From assembly GCA_946902875.1 (NCBI GenBank), contig OX336349.1:14469891-14533890 (forward strand): 64,000 nt of DNA, written 5' to 3'. Below the pieces are notes generated by a model. The model made no database searches. It saw nothing but the letters and a program-made list of their open reading frames with translations, and was not told the origin of the DNA. The stretch is from Nematopogon swammerdamellus. Taxonomy: Eukaryota; Arthropoda; Insecta; Lepidoptera; Adelidae. Shown here in pieces: positions 1 through 11,500 of this stretch (positions are counted from its first letter, which is position 1; each line of letters begins with the position of its first letter). The translations under genes were made by a program, and so were the position numbers.

Positions 1-65
1 ATTTTAAAAAAAACGTCGTAATACCACACACAGACTTCATTCATACAGAACCCTCAGATACTCAC

Positions 66-456
66 CATCAAAGCACTTATCCTTCTCCACACAATCTCCG
101 CTGTCGTTTCTCAAGTATCCAACCTTGCAGTAGCATCCCTGTACGCACTTGTCGCCGCTGGGATCGGAACAGGAGACCACTGGGATGTCGTCCTGGTTGC
201 TACAATTCAGCGGGCAGGCTGAACCGCAGTACAGGAAGTCTTCGTTGGCACCACATTCGTCCGCTATTGTGGAAAGACAAAACGTTTTCTGCAGTGTTAT
301 AGGCAACTTTAGAATTCTTTGAAATATCGGGAATAGGGCAATCAAAGAAATTGCTGACAATGTAAAAATTATATTAAATTAATACTTACTCGTTTCAATA
401 TACAGACAAAGTCCGACAACCACAGTTCCTAATAGGCACAGTGACTCTCTCCACAT
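66..456 (-). CDS. TIL-domain protease inhibitor gene 2, 5' part (exons 456-390 and 263-66)
   Basis: Two exons can be joined. Exon 1 (456-390) starts with ATG and encodes a 22-residue hydrophobic signal peptide (MWRESLCLLG...). It ends at A|GTAAGT in phase 1. Exon 2 (263-66) follows the acceptor CACAATAG, completes a Thr codon and encodes one TIL domain with all ten cysteines, ending in CVEKDKCFD. A strong donor G|GTGAGT follows in phase 1. Read through that donor, a stop appears after nine more codons, so either a third exon lies left of the window or the protein ends there. TIL domains are small disulfide-rich inhibitors of secreted serine proteases. The cysteine 4-5 and 5-6 loops are longer here (10 and 7 residues) than in the neighbouring TIL exons, so its target probably differs. 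It points the same way as the multi-domain gene upstream, suggesting a tandem family. Confidence 0.75.
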
Positions 457-1189
457 TTTGTTTATATATTTATAAAACACTGAACCTATTTCTTGTCTAT
501 CATTTGGTATTCTATTTTCGTATATAAGGTTCTGCCAAAAGCACAACAGGTTACAACCAACACCTAGGCCTGGTCAGATCAGTCTGCAGGCTGGCAGCAC
601 GTATTCAGGCCTGCTGCTGGAGAAGGCCTTGGCTATATCGGCAACACTCCACTGCGCACATAGCGACTTCTGCAAAAACCATCTGAAGATCACTCTTAGT
701 AGTGGCATTTAGACCGTTAGAACTGATCAAGGATTAAAGGAAATGTTTCGAATTGGTGTCTTTGGTTTAATTACCTTAGCTAATATTTTGTATTTGTTTT
801 GTGGCTGCAATTTTCATTATTTATAAGAAGACTCAAAGGCACCTGCCTCTGTCTCTGAGGCGAGAGAGTTTAGTTTCGAAACCTATCGAATTTGACGTGC
901 CCATGAGTTTTTCGGATTTACAAAAAAATATTATGTGCGTATACCTATTCATCGTCCCATGAAGAAACTCATCGTAAGAAATACTAGAGTATCATTCCGT
1001 AAAAGAATGTAAATACATAAAATTTTGCAAGTAAGTTCGCCTACTCTGCCGCAGAAATGTCTAACAATATGAGCCCTATGAAAAGTTCGCCATAATCAAA
1101 ATATCACTAATCCCCAATTGTTCTGTTCGTATTTTGCTTTGATGTGTGACAAATAGGCCCCTTATTTATTTCCTTTTTTATGTAAACCA
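457..1189. other. No gene recognised; upstream region of TIL gene 2
   Basis: This is AT-rich sequence upstream of the ATG at 456. A TATAAATATATAAA-like stretch on the minus strand lies only about 5-25 bases before the ATG, too close to be a convincing TATA box. I see no domain-like reading frame on either strand. Confidence 0.4.
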
Positions 1190-1760
1190 GCATGGGTAGC
1201 TGTGCCGAGCGATCGATGGTGCAGTCGACAGAGCCAAAATCACCTCTCCTCGCGAAATCACGCTCAGTTAGGTGCCATGCCAGCAGATTTGCGGACTGTT
1301 GCTAGGTTGTCTAGACACCCAGGTTAAAGCATTCAGGAAATACACTCGCCGGAAGACAGTTCAACACTCTAGCGGTGCGACAAAGAAACGATTTAGAGAA
1401 CCGATGGGTTCTCAAAAGCCCAATGTCAACAACAAAAGGGTGCTGAGTCTCTCTGCGACGAGTCATGCGTAGATAGGACGGGTGGCAGGGAATGAGGGAT
1501 GCTAGTTCCACAGAGCAGCGTCCTTAATTATAAATAGGGATTTAAAATAAGGCCTATCTATATTACCTAATGGTATCTCAGCATCAGTACGAAAGTTGCG
1601 ATCAGACGTGGACTCGACGCACGCAGCGCGGGTCACAAAAAGTGTGGCGTGACGAATGAGATGCAGAAGTAAGTCACGCCGTGCAGGGTCATACCAGATT
1701 GAACAGCAGTGGGCCGTGACATTGTCATTGTGCACACTAATTAGTAATATTAGGGTTCCG
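1190..1760 (-). pseudogene. Non-LTR retrotransposon remnant, C-terminal end
   Basis: On the minus strand, around 1511-1311, a reading frame contains [30 protein letters not shown] and LNCLPASVFPE. This is the usual C-terminal pattern of lepidopteran LINE polymerases (arginine-rich block, SFLCRT, LPASVFP). Upstream fragments at about 1735-1500 (DLLLHLIRHATLFVTRAAC) continue the same protein in other frames, so the copy is broken by frameshifts. There is no catalytic core. The similarity is to the family as I know it; no search was run. Confidence 0.6.
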
Positions 1761-2050
1761 TACTCATTTTGAAAGGATTAGTAACGAGACTCGAGGCTCG
1801 ACGACCACCTTGAGAGGCGCTCGCTGAGCGGTTGGGTCAGGGGCCGATCCGGAAGGCAGCCCTGCTCGACTCTGCACGCATCGTCCGGCCGGAGGTTTCT
1901 CTCGCTGGGCCCGACCATCATCATCATCGGTAGGCTGGGCTCGCACGCACTGCCGCCACCGCGCCGCCGCCGCCGGTGGTGGTGGAAACTTCGTTTATTT
2001 TTGTATAAATGTAAACGTTTAAAATTAATGTAAAAAGAAATGTGTAATAA
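1761..2050. other. GC-rich segment with GCC-repeat tract, no gene recognised
   Basis: This stretch is much richer in G and C than its surroundings. Near 1950-1984 it contains a run of GCC and GGT triplets. No open frame looks like a protein. It could be the GC-rich part of an older repeat or a decayed exon. Confidence 0.35.
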
Positions 2051-2517
2051 ACACCTTAAACCCTAAAACTGTATTAGAACTCCGTCAATGTGAAATATAA
2101 ACCTAAAAAACAAACAAAAAACAACATTTGTTTCATACCTGGATGGACAAATACCTAGGTATGTATATATATATTTGTATATTATATTCTACATATTTAA
2201 TCATTTATATGTATTAACACATGTATGGCTTTTATTTAACTACTCATGTACTTATATGTATTATTTAATAATTAGTATTCTTATTATTATTTTATCTTCA
2301 ATTCTCACGCTCAACTCTTTTGCTACTACCTACTTACATTCCACTATATTAATCGAATCTCAAACATCCAATTCAACCCAGTCAACTGTAAGAAATCTCT
2401 GTAAGAGATAAGTCCGCCTTTGCACCTTATGTAAATTTTCTAATGAACTCAATTACTGTTTAATGTTTATTAAAGCATTAAAGCATGTTTTATCTATCTA
2501 TCTATCCTTGTATCTAT
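2051..2517 (+). mobile_element. Retroelement 3' end with TCTATC tail, copy 1
   Basis: The sequence runs from a CTCCGTCAATGTGA block through TCTCAAACATCCA and TCTCTGTAAGAGATAAGTCC to AATAAAGCAT-like sequence and a (TCTA)n tail near 2494-2517. The same order of blocks appears at 10452-11243 on the plus strand and at 12246-11826 on the minus strand. A shared 3' region ending in a tetranucleotide array is typical of non-LTR elements and the SINEs that use their machinery. No coding part is left here. Confidence 0.6.
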
Positions 2518-2794
2518 CTAATAAAGTGTATAGGTACGTACGTTTTTTTTTATTTCCACCCTGAATGATAATAATGTGCATACTTATAGGCATTGTAAAT
2601 GATTGAATAACTTAGCCGACCAAACCGATATTCAAACAGGCAAAATATGGCATGGGCATTTGTGGCCCACCTTCGTAGTCTACTCAGGTGGACCTGTGTG
2701 ATCTTAGCATACCTATGTACCAAAAATAACAATACATCCAAAACCTTTGCAGGTTGCATTGTTTATACTGTTATTTTGGTAATCCTAACAAAAT

Positions 2795-3310
2795 TTATTA
2801 TTTATTACAGTATTAGTTATTACAGTATTAAGGATGCATTAACTGACCGTAATTTTATCTAAGAGTCTGACTACTGTTTTTCCCACTAACAAATTTTTAC
2901 AATTCGATACACTTTGTATCATTTGATTTTTAATATGACTTATTACATTTCTTTGTAATAAACGTAAACTAATTGTTTTATTTGACTTGATATAATATGA
3001 AATATCAAAATTGACGATGGCACTGTACACCAGATATAGGTAATTTAAATAGGCAGTGTGGTCAGATTCTTCAGTATTCATGTTTATGCTGTAAATATTA
3101 ATGCTCTTGTGAGCGGTAGTATGGGTTAATTATTTGTAAGTTACTATAACATAATACTTATAAGGTACTAACAAAACATTGTGACTTGCGAAGTTTGTTT
3201 GTCTGTTCTTCTTCGCATTGAATTTAGAACTGGCGGAATTTTCGACAAGTCCAAGCGTAGGTTACCTACCTATGGATGAAATTATACAATAAATAATAAA
3301 CAATAAACTA
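2795..3310 (+). mobile_element. LINE 3' end, second copy (plus orientation)
   Basis: The first bases encode the same C-terminus (IKDALTDRNFI, then stop) as the larger LINE at 10463-9205. The roughly 440-base 3' untranslated region then matches that element closely, through the block with CTGGCGGAATTTTCGACA to the ending ATTATACAATAAATAATAAAC. The copy is 5'-truncated after about 15 codons. The two copies lie in opposite orientation 6 kb apart. Confidence 0.75.
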
Positions 3311-3514
3311 AAGTGAATAAGTCGAACGAGGATACTGAGATAAAAAAAATGTGCCATCAATAAAAACATTAAATAGGAACAACGTATTATGTGAATAATT
3401 TGGAAAAGAGTGCCGAAAAACACTTGCGTGATGGGTAAGCCCATATGAATTAAAAAAAATTGTGTAGCATTTACGTACCTATATTAAACATGAAATAATA
3501 ACGTGGTTGGTGGT

Positions 3515-3590
3515 GGTTGTAGGTGATGGAGCCAACCGTGTCAGGTTCCATAAAAAAAAAAAACAAAAAAAAAAAAAAAAAAAACGTAGG
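3515..3590 (+). mobile_element. SINE 3' tail fragment with long A-run
   Basis: It contains TTGTAGGTGATGGAGCCAAC followed by GTGTCAGGTTCCATAAAA and an A-rich run to about 3585. This is the 3' end of the SINE family seen complete at 3770-4140. Confidence 0.6.
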
Positions 3591-3707
3591 TACTATAGAA
3601 TCCTACAAAAGGGGACAATTAATTGAAACACATAATCACACAGTCTTTTCTTTTATTCAATCAGTAATAAATAATACAAAATCCCGCCCCTTAAAGAATG
3701 ACGTAGA

Positions 3708-4140
3708 ATAGCCCCACTGCATCTCTCACCGTCGCGAGTCGTAAAAGTCTAAGGGATAGGAAATTCGCCAGCCTCGGTAGCTCAGTGGTGCGGTCAGTCG
3801 GCTGTTGATGCAACACTGAGCGCGGTCAATACTTGGATGGGTGACCGCTCGACCGTTTGAGGCTGACCGTGGTTCGCATTCCACGTTAAACCGTAGGTCC
3901 CTTCTTACCTTACTAGGTGGTAGGGTTTATCTCGGCCGGATCGGTACCACCGCACTGAACGAAACGTCGGTCGAAACGGCTACCTATGTAAATAGTTCGT
4001 GTTTTGCGTCCAGTTCAGTGTAGCCGACATGAAATGAAGGGAAGCACTCACATGGCACCGAGTTCGCCCGGTGTTATGGGCTGACATCACAGATGTTGTA
4101 GGTGATGTAGCCAACCGTGTCAGGTTCCATAAAAAAAAAA
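3708..4140 (+). mobile_element. tRNA/5S-headed SINE, copy S1, preceded by a second head type
   Basis: From 3770 the element has a tRNA-like A box (TAGCTCAGTGG), then a segment matching 5S rRNA (core CTTGGATGGGTGACCGC), then a tRNA-like B box (GGTTCGCATTCC), a body with TAGGTGGTAGGGTTTA and ACCGCACTGAACGAAACG, and an A tail at 4130-4140. The body ends in GTTATGGGCTGACATCAC and a TTCCAT block. Directly upstream (3708-3763) is the alternative head (AGCCCCACTGCATCTCTCACC...), which at 16916 replaces the tRNA/5S head. This suggests a composite or nested insertion. Confidence 0.75.
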
Positions 4141-4802
4141 CGCGGTACTCAAACATTAAACTTCTTACATAACAATCCTGCCTGAATATCGCCATAGAGA
4201 GATGGAATGTGTGCGGAGATCCTATATGAACGAGGAAAATCGTTCCAATGTAGAAATGATTCTTTTTATTTTGATTATATTGTTACTACTATTATAAAAA
4301 AATAGATAGAGTCTGTCTATCGTATGTCCGTCTAGACCACAAAGCATCAAATACCTACCGCGCGCTGTGGTCTGGACTCTTCCTATAAAACTCCGTTCAT
4401 CCTAGCAACTAATGCCGAGCGGTTTCTCTTTCTCTGTACTTCTCACTCTCGCAAAGGGTGATTGAAGTGACTGTGAACTGAGGTTATGAATGAATATAGT
4501 TTAAGTTAAAAAAATTATTGAATTATTGTTTATTTATTTGATGAATGAAAATTTTGCAATAAACCTGTTTATTTTTATTTTTCGCTTGGAATCATGTTAA
4601 ATATTTATATTTTCACTGTAAATTTATATTATTTAAATTTTGTGCCTAATCTACTTACTTCAGCTGTTCGTTCTATTGTAGGTGGATAAGTTAACCCAGT
4701 GCCGTAATACCGGGTAATCCATATTCATCACTGTCTGATGATTCCCCCACGTCACAGAGGTCCTCGTCACTGCCGCTGCTATCCTCACGTAGATTTATGA
4801 TA
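4141..4802. other. No gene recognised, AT-rich
   Basis: This is AT-rich intergenic sequence without a domain-like reading frame, clear repeat ends or RNA structure that I can support. Confidence 0.35.
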
Positions 4803-5040
4803 TCCATCCATCTGTCACGTGAACTTTTGTTTTATTCATAATTCGAGAACCACTGGTGCTAGACCCATCGTGTTGGTACTCAAACTTCAGGTCTTGGTGA
4901 GATCTGTCCATCTGTCACATGAACTTTTGTTTTGGTCATAACTCGAGAACCACTGGTGCTAGACCCATCATGTTGGTACTTAAACTTCAGGTCTTGGTGA
5001 GATCTATCCATCTGTCACGTGAACTTTTGTTTTGGTCCCG
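4803..5040 (+). repeat. 100-bp tandem repeat, about 2.4 copies
   Basis: The block TCTGTCAC(G/A)TGAACTTTTG occurs at 4811, 4911 and 5011, giving a period of exactly 100 bases. Each unit also carries CGAGAACCACTGGTGCTAGA and CAGGTCTTGGTGAGATCT. Units differ at only a few positions, so the duplication is fairly recent. Confidence 0.85.
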
Positions 5041-5287
5041 AACACGATGTGTCTAGCTCCGTGCGGTCGCCTCTCGCACCACTTCCTTCCTCGTACCCCT
5101 CGTGCCTTCGTAAAATGAAAACACTCTAGTATAGCCACTAGCCAGTCAGCTGACGCGACGAGACATGCCGTGGCGAGAATAAGCAGTCTTCAGTATTCAT
5201 TCAAATTGTACCCTTACTAAGTCGAGGGAAAAACATAAGTAATTTAAACATATTTTCTGTATATTTCGGTTTCGTGGAATATTTTCT

Positions 5288-5293
5288 TTTAAT
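5288..5293 (-). terminator. Possible polyadenylation signal (ATTAAA) for the multi-TIL gene
   Basis: On the minus strand ATTAAA lies about 75 bases after the stop codon at 5371-5369. An AATAAG variant lies slightly closer. No cleavage site can be placed from sequence alone. Confidence 0.3.
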
Positions 5294-5368
5294 CCTGACT
5301 ATAGTTTTTGTCATTAGCGATTCTTATTGACTCATAACTATAACAGCCCACAAAGCCGTTATTAGCCC

Positions 5369-5565
5369 TTAAAAGTAAGGGGCCTTAGGCGTGATGCAAT
5401 CTGCAGGTTGCACACACATCCCCGTTGAGTCTTCCTTGATGTAGCCAGCCTTACAGAAGCATCCTGGAGAACACCTGGACGCTCGGATGGAGCAGGGCTG
5501 GCGGGAGCAGAACTCCTCGCATGGGTACCGGCAGCTGTATTCCGCATTTGGGTCTTGACAATTTT
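5369..5565 (-). CDS. Multi-TIL gene exon 6: TIL domain E and stop
   Basis: The acceptor CTTTTACAG opens 64 codons and a TAA stop (5371-5369). It is a ten-cysteine TIL domain starting NCQDPNAEYSCRYPC and ending DCITPKAPYF. The 5-6 loop is six residues (SIRASR) and contains arginines, so it probably has a different, more trypsin-like target than domains A-D. No signal-peptide exon was found between 5565 and 6463, which supports joining it to the exons upstream. Confidence 0.75.
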
Positions 5566-8500
5566 CTGTAAAAGTATGATTATGATAAAATGCAATTACA
5601 AAAAAGTCTTACCCTTTAAAAACTTTAAGATTTAGGATTTTCGTTTAGGTTTTCCTATTAATTATCTAGGCCCTTAGGTTCCCAATTATGTTTTCGAAAT
5701 TTTAGATACAGTAATTTTGGAGATAAGCTAGATTTTTTTGTAAATTGACTTTAATGTCTTTTTAAAATTATAAAAAAATATTTTTGTATTCCTCATAACG
5801 ATACCTTTTCATTAATATGTCGCACTTGAAAAAAAATATTAAGTTAGAGTTTTTTTAGTCATAGCATAAAATACCCGTCGTCAATACCTAATTAGACTAA
5901 CCAATAAAACATTATATCGTCATTATTTGGTCCACACATAATATCTTTATAATAATGATGAATATAAAAAAATTTAACTAAACTAAATAAATTGTTACAT
6001 AATTTTAGGTTTGATCATTTCCCATAAATGATTTCTCATAAGAGCATTAGTCGGTAAAAGATAACTAAATAAGTTAAGCTAGTTTATTAGTGGTAAATAA
6101 TGCATTTTTAGATAAGTTTTATATGGCAAAATAACAATAATTAAAGTAATAGTTTATACAAAAGAAATAAATAATATTATCGAATAAGCATCAGATTGTA
6201 GTTTTTGTTCCAACCGTTTGACTTCGTTTGGCAAAATATATAGAATAGACAACGAAGGCATGAAAACAACAATCATAAAGAATTTCTTTCATGACATAAC
6301 GCAAATCTACTATTACAGTGCAGAAGAACTACAGGATACATATAATGATATATTTATTAGTGGTAACATTTAAGTTTCGTCAAAGTTTTTCGAATCAAGT
6401 CTACAAGAGGAAACTCAAATCACTACTGTGGCCCAACTCTACAACCTAAAAAGGAATCATACGAGGATAGCAGGCGCTGGCCATCACGCACTTTCCGCCC
6501 TGATGCCTCAGCAGCGGAGGTCTGCAGAGACAGCCACTGAAGCAGGCGTGGGCCGGGCACGACGGTTGCGGCATAGAGCAAGTCGGTTCACACCAGCCGC
6601 AGGAGAGGTACTCCTCATCTTCGGTACAGTCTTCGACGGTTGTGATGTGGTGGTGTGCTGGGCTCTCCTCGGCTAAGCCATATGAGTCTGTTTTATTGGT
6701 TTAGGTACCTTTGGCCGAGCCAAAGAGAATGCAATGTTTTCGTTACTTAAACACGGTAGGTATCTGAAGTGGTACAACAGGTTGGCATTACGGGTAGAGC
6801 CATGATATATTAATGTCCAAGGTGGAAAATGTGTACACCATCAGCCTAAGCAGAGTTCATTTCGCATTTTTATACACTCGAAATTAACTCATCGGAGTGA
6901 TGGAACAAATTTGAGGACCCTGAGCTCGCTATATGTCATGAGAACCTATCCCAAATTTCCGGTAACAAGTGACTTTGTTAAATTGAGCATTTTTGGAAAA
7001 CTCGAACGGAACATGGGACACAGAGCATATATATTTTTTCGATGCCCATCATCTACCCCTGTCTCTAGATCTTCGATAGCTGTACTGACCTTTAGGGCAC
7101 TGGTGCAGCTTAACACATTCCCCGCTGGGAGACTTATAAAGACCGCTCTTGCAATAACATCCCCGTGAGCATTGTGCAGGACAGATCGGGTTCGGGTTAC
7201 TGCATGTCTTCTCGCAGTAGCATTCCTTGAACTGCTGATTTGGACCACAGACTGGAACGGATTCCCTCTTTACATAGTTGGCTGCAAATAATGGCATTTC
7301 TATTAAGATTGGATGACCATAATGGTCCGTCCTCATTAAATACATAGAAAACATAACAACATATACAAACGTATATTGACTAGGCAACAATGGCAAATGA
7401 TGCTAACAAACAATAAAAGAAAATGCGTTAATATGATTGGATATTATATCATTATCGCAGTATACTGGGCTTACATTTGGAAGAAACCACCTTAATGTTG
7501 AAACAAGATGCCATATAAATAATTTCTTTTTATCCTTGTCGCTTTGCTAAGATTTTTACATACCCCTTTCGATAGCAACTAATGCTTATAAAAAAAATTA
7601 ACTTATCAAACTCAGGAACTTTATGAATAGCGAAATCTTCAACTAATCAAGACTTACATTCTCGAGTCCTGCACTCCTCGATGTGTATACATTTTCCATC
7701 TTTGTTCCTCACCAGGTCACCCTTACAGAAACAACCACGAGCGCACTGCGCAGGACACATCGGATTTGGGTTGTCACAAGTCTTGTGGCCGCAAGGTTCA
7801 CAGAATCGGTACTCTTCGTCATCAGGACAGACCAGTTCGAGAGGTCTGGGCTCGGTTGTGTTCATTTCATATTCGGCTGTGGAAAGAAACAATAATAACT
7901 TTGTATTTGTATTTGTCACGGAACAGCATCGACGGCCGTCTTCGCAGAGCAGTAGAGCCAGCGGTGCGTGTTCTCAACAATGTAATGACTAAAACAAATT
8001 AACGATGTTTCAAATGTCATGATAAACATAATATTGTTAAGGACAACAGAACAGCGATCGGCGGCCGTCCTCCCCCCCCCCCCCCCCCCCCACCCCCCCG
8101 TTTTTTTTGTCTTCACGCGGTTTTTTTTTATTTCATTTGTATTCTAGCTTTAGGGAACCAACTCACTGTTATCGTGTTGCTTGGTTTTAGTAACGCCTAC
8201 AATGCAGGTGACTTTGACATCATGGTGGAAATGCTGAGGTCTCTTAACTTATCTCCGCAGGTAATGAGTGGTCTCACTCATACCTTCGTAGTCGCCAGCA
8301 CCGTGTTAGAATTGACAATGACTTCCCTGAACGGTACGATCTTACTGCTGGTGTTCCACAAGGTGGCATGTTGTCTCCTCTACTCTTTGCAATTTTTATT
8401 TTTGTCTCCAAACTCTTATTTTCTCTCTACCACTTGTATCCCGATTACTTACAGCTATATCTGGGAGGTAGTACTGAAGACATAGCTGGAAACATTGATG

Positions 8501-11500
8501 TGATCAATGCTGATCTGGCCACCGTTTTTGGCTGGAACAGATCCTTTGGACTCATCGTGAATCCGAATAAGTCTCAGGCAATGATTGCCGAAAGTCCCCG
8601 ACTACTATCGAGGATTGACCACGCCTCGTTGAATCCTTATGGATGACACGCTATCTTGGCAGGCTCAAGTCAACGAGGTCAGTCGAAAAGTCTATGCTGC
8701 GGCGCACTCCGTGACACAGCTTCAGAACTTCTTCTGACTACTACAAAGACAATTCTAGCACAATCGTTGATTCTCCCAATTCTTGATTATGCAGATGTAT
8801 GTTACCTGGACGTTACTGAGGAGCTCCTGGACAAGCATGAGCGTCTGCAAAACATGTGTGTACGATTCGTCTTCGACTGCGCTAGCACGACCATGTTTCA
8901 CAATATCGCAGACGTCTCAAATGTCGCCCATCCGTCTCCGCAGGAATTCCCATATCCTTAGTCTCCTTTATTCTTGTGTTAACAACCCTTCTACTCCCGA
9001 GTATCTATCTTCCCGTTTTCAGAACCTATCTTCTAACGGTGCCCCACTTCGGTCAAGTCATGACAATATTTTAACTATGTATCTCCTCTCATAAAACTGG
9101 TTTTTATACGAACTCATTTTCTTTTCATGCATCTCGATTGTGGAATTCACCTACCACACTGTATCCGACATTGTAAATAGCTTCCCTTATCATATAACAC
9201 CTAAAACTGTTTATTGTTTATTGTATAATTTCATCCATAGGTAGGTAACCTACGCTTGGACATGTCGAAAATTCCGCCAGTTCTAAATTCAATGTGAAGA
9301 AGAACTGACAAACAAACTTCGCAAGTCACAATGTTTTGTTAGTACCTTATAAGTATTATATTATAGTAACTTACAAATAATTAACCCATACTACCGCTCA
9401 CAAGAGCATTAATATTTACAGCATAAACATGAATACTGAAGAATTTGACCACACTGCCTATTTAAATTACCTATATCTGGTGTATAGTGCCATCGTCAAT
9501 TTTGATACTTCATATTATATCAAGTCAAAAAATAAATAAAAATTAGTTTACATTTATTACAAAGAGATGTAATAAGTCATATAAAAAAAATGTAATGATA
9601 CAAAGTGTATCCAATTGTCAAATTGTCAAAGTTTGTTAGTGGAAAAAACAGTAGTCAAAGTCTTAGATAAAATTACGGTCAGTTAATGCATCCTTAATAG
9701 TGTAATAACTCTTTTCAATTAACATTAATTTAATCCGTCGTTTGAAATTGTTATCATCTAATTGTTTTATGTTAGAAGACAGTTTATTATAAAATCTAAC
9801 ACTATTACAAATAAAGCTTTTTGAGGTTTTAGCTAATCTATGTCTTGTTAGTTGTACATTATTCTTACACCGCGTATCATAGTTATGATTGTCGGAATTA
9901 AGAGAGGAATCATTAATGTATTTTCTGGCATAGCATATGTTCTGGTAAACATATGCACTTGGTAAAGTCATGATTCCTATCTCCCCGAACGCTGTCCTAC
10001 AAGTATCTCTAGTTTTCATATTTAGGATGTACCGCAAGGCCCTCTTCTGTAATAAAAATATTCTATTTGAGTCTGCTGCATTTCCCCAAAACATAAGGCC
10101 ATATGACATGATGCTCTCAAAATAGGCATGATAAACCGTCTTTGCAGCATGAGTTCCGCATAGCTCTTTAATTTTTTTTATAGCATAACAAGCGGAACTC
10201 AACTTACCAGCTAAAGAGTTTATGTGGGCTTTCCAAGTAAAACTTTTATCAAATATTACCCCAAGAAAAGTTAGTTCATTAGCAAGGTTTAATGACAAGT
10301 TTTCTGCAGTTTTTAATATGGCATCAGTGTTATTACGTCTATGAGTACCTAGAGCAAAGTGCATAATGTTAGTTTTGTTAACATTTAGTAATAGATTGTT
10401 GCATTCGAACCATGATTTTAGAGATTTTAGTACATTTAAAACTGTATTTATTATCTCCATCAATGTGAAGTAAAAACCTAAAAAACAAAAACAACACCTA
10501 TCTAAACGTAAATAAATAAAGTAAAGTAAAACTACCTATAAATAAAAATATTTATCCATCATGGGGATCAATGCCATGGTCCCCATGACGGAGGCTGCGT
10601 CATGAATTTGTTGAAAAGCAATGCTAATAAAATAAATGTCACTTGAATAACGTCGAAAATTTGTCTTATGAAATTCGAAAATTATTTTTCTACTTTAAAT
10701 ATCTAAAATGTATAGTTATTGTTAATTTTATTTATGTAAGTAGGTACCTACTTTATTTATTTATCTAATATTATTTAGTTTATATCATTTACACGTGGTT
10801 AGTTTGCATGCGACAAAAGTTAAACCTACCATGCCCGATACGGGAATGTACAGTGAGTATGGTAGTGAATAGTATGCAATAAGACTGTACTGTACCTTGT
10901 GTATAACACTATAAGCATTATGTACGATTATCGAGCAATAAATTTATTTCTATTTCTTTAGTAATTTATGTGTATTAACACTGTACGGTTTGTATTTATC
11001 TAGCATGTTCTTATTATTATTATTATAAGTATTCTTATTATTATTTTTTATTATCTTCAATTCTCATGCTCAACTCTTTTGCTACTACCCCACTATATTA
11101 TCGAATCTCAAACATCCAAAATCCAAAGGTTGGCTGTAATAAATCTCTTCAAAGGATAAGTTCGCCTTTGCACATTATGTAAACTTTCTAATATACTTGT
11201 TACTAGAGCAATAAAGCATTTTCTATCTATCTATCTATCTAACAATTTCTATATATAAAAGAGTATCTGTACGTCTGCTTTTCTCGAATATTCTTCTACA
11301 GGTCAAGAATGCCAATCAAGGTGTCAAAATGAGGACATAATAATTTATTCTTGTTTACAAGAATTACCAAGGTTTACAATCTAACTTTTAATGTTTGACA
11401 TAACATTGAAACTCTAAAAGGCCCAAGATATATTTGTAAAAATTTTAAATACCTAAAATTAAATGTAATATGTATATTACTTAGGCATACAAGTACTTGT

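Noticed and set aside
3805..3850. 5S rRNA gene
   Set aside because: Only about 45 bases match; they lie inside a SINE head and repeat at several SINE copies.
7681..8002. Plus-strand frames opposite TIL domain B
   Set aside because: The minus strand has the ten-cysteine pattern and good splice sites; the plus frames have no domain.
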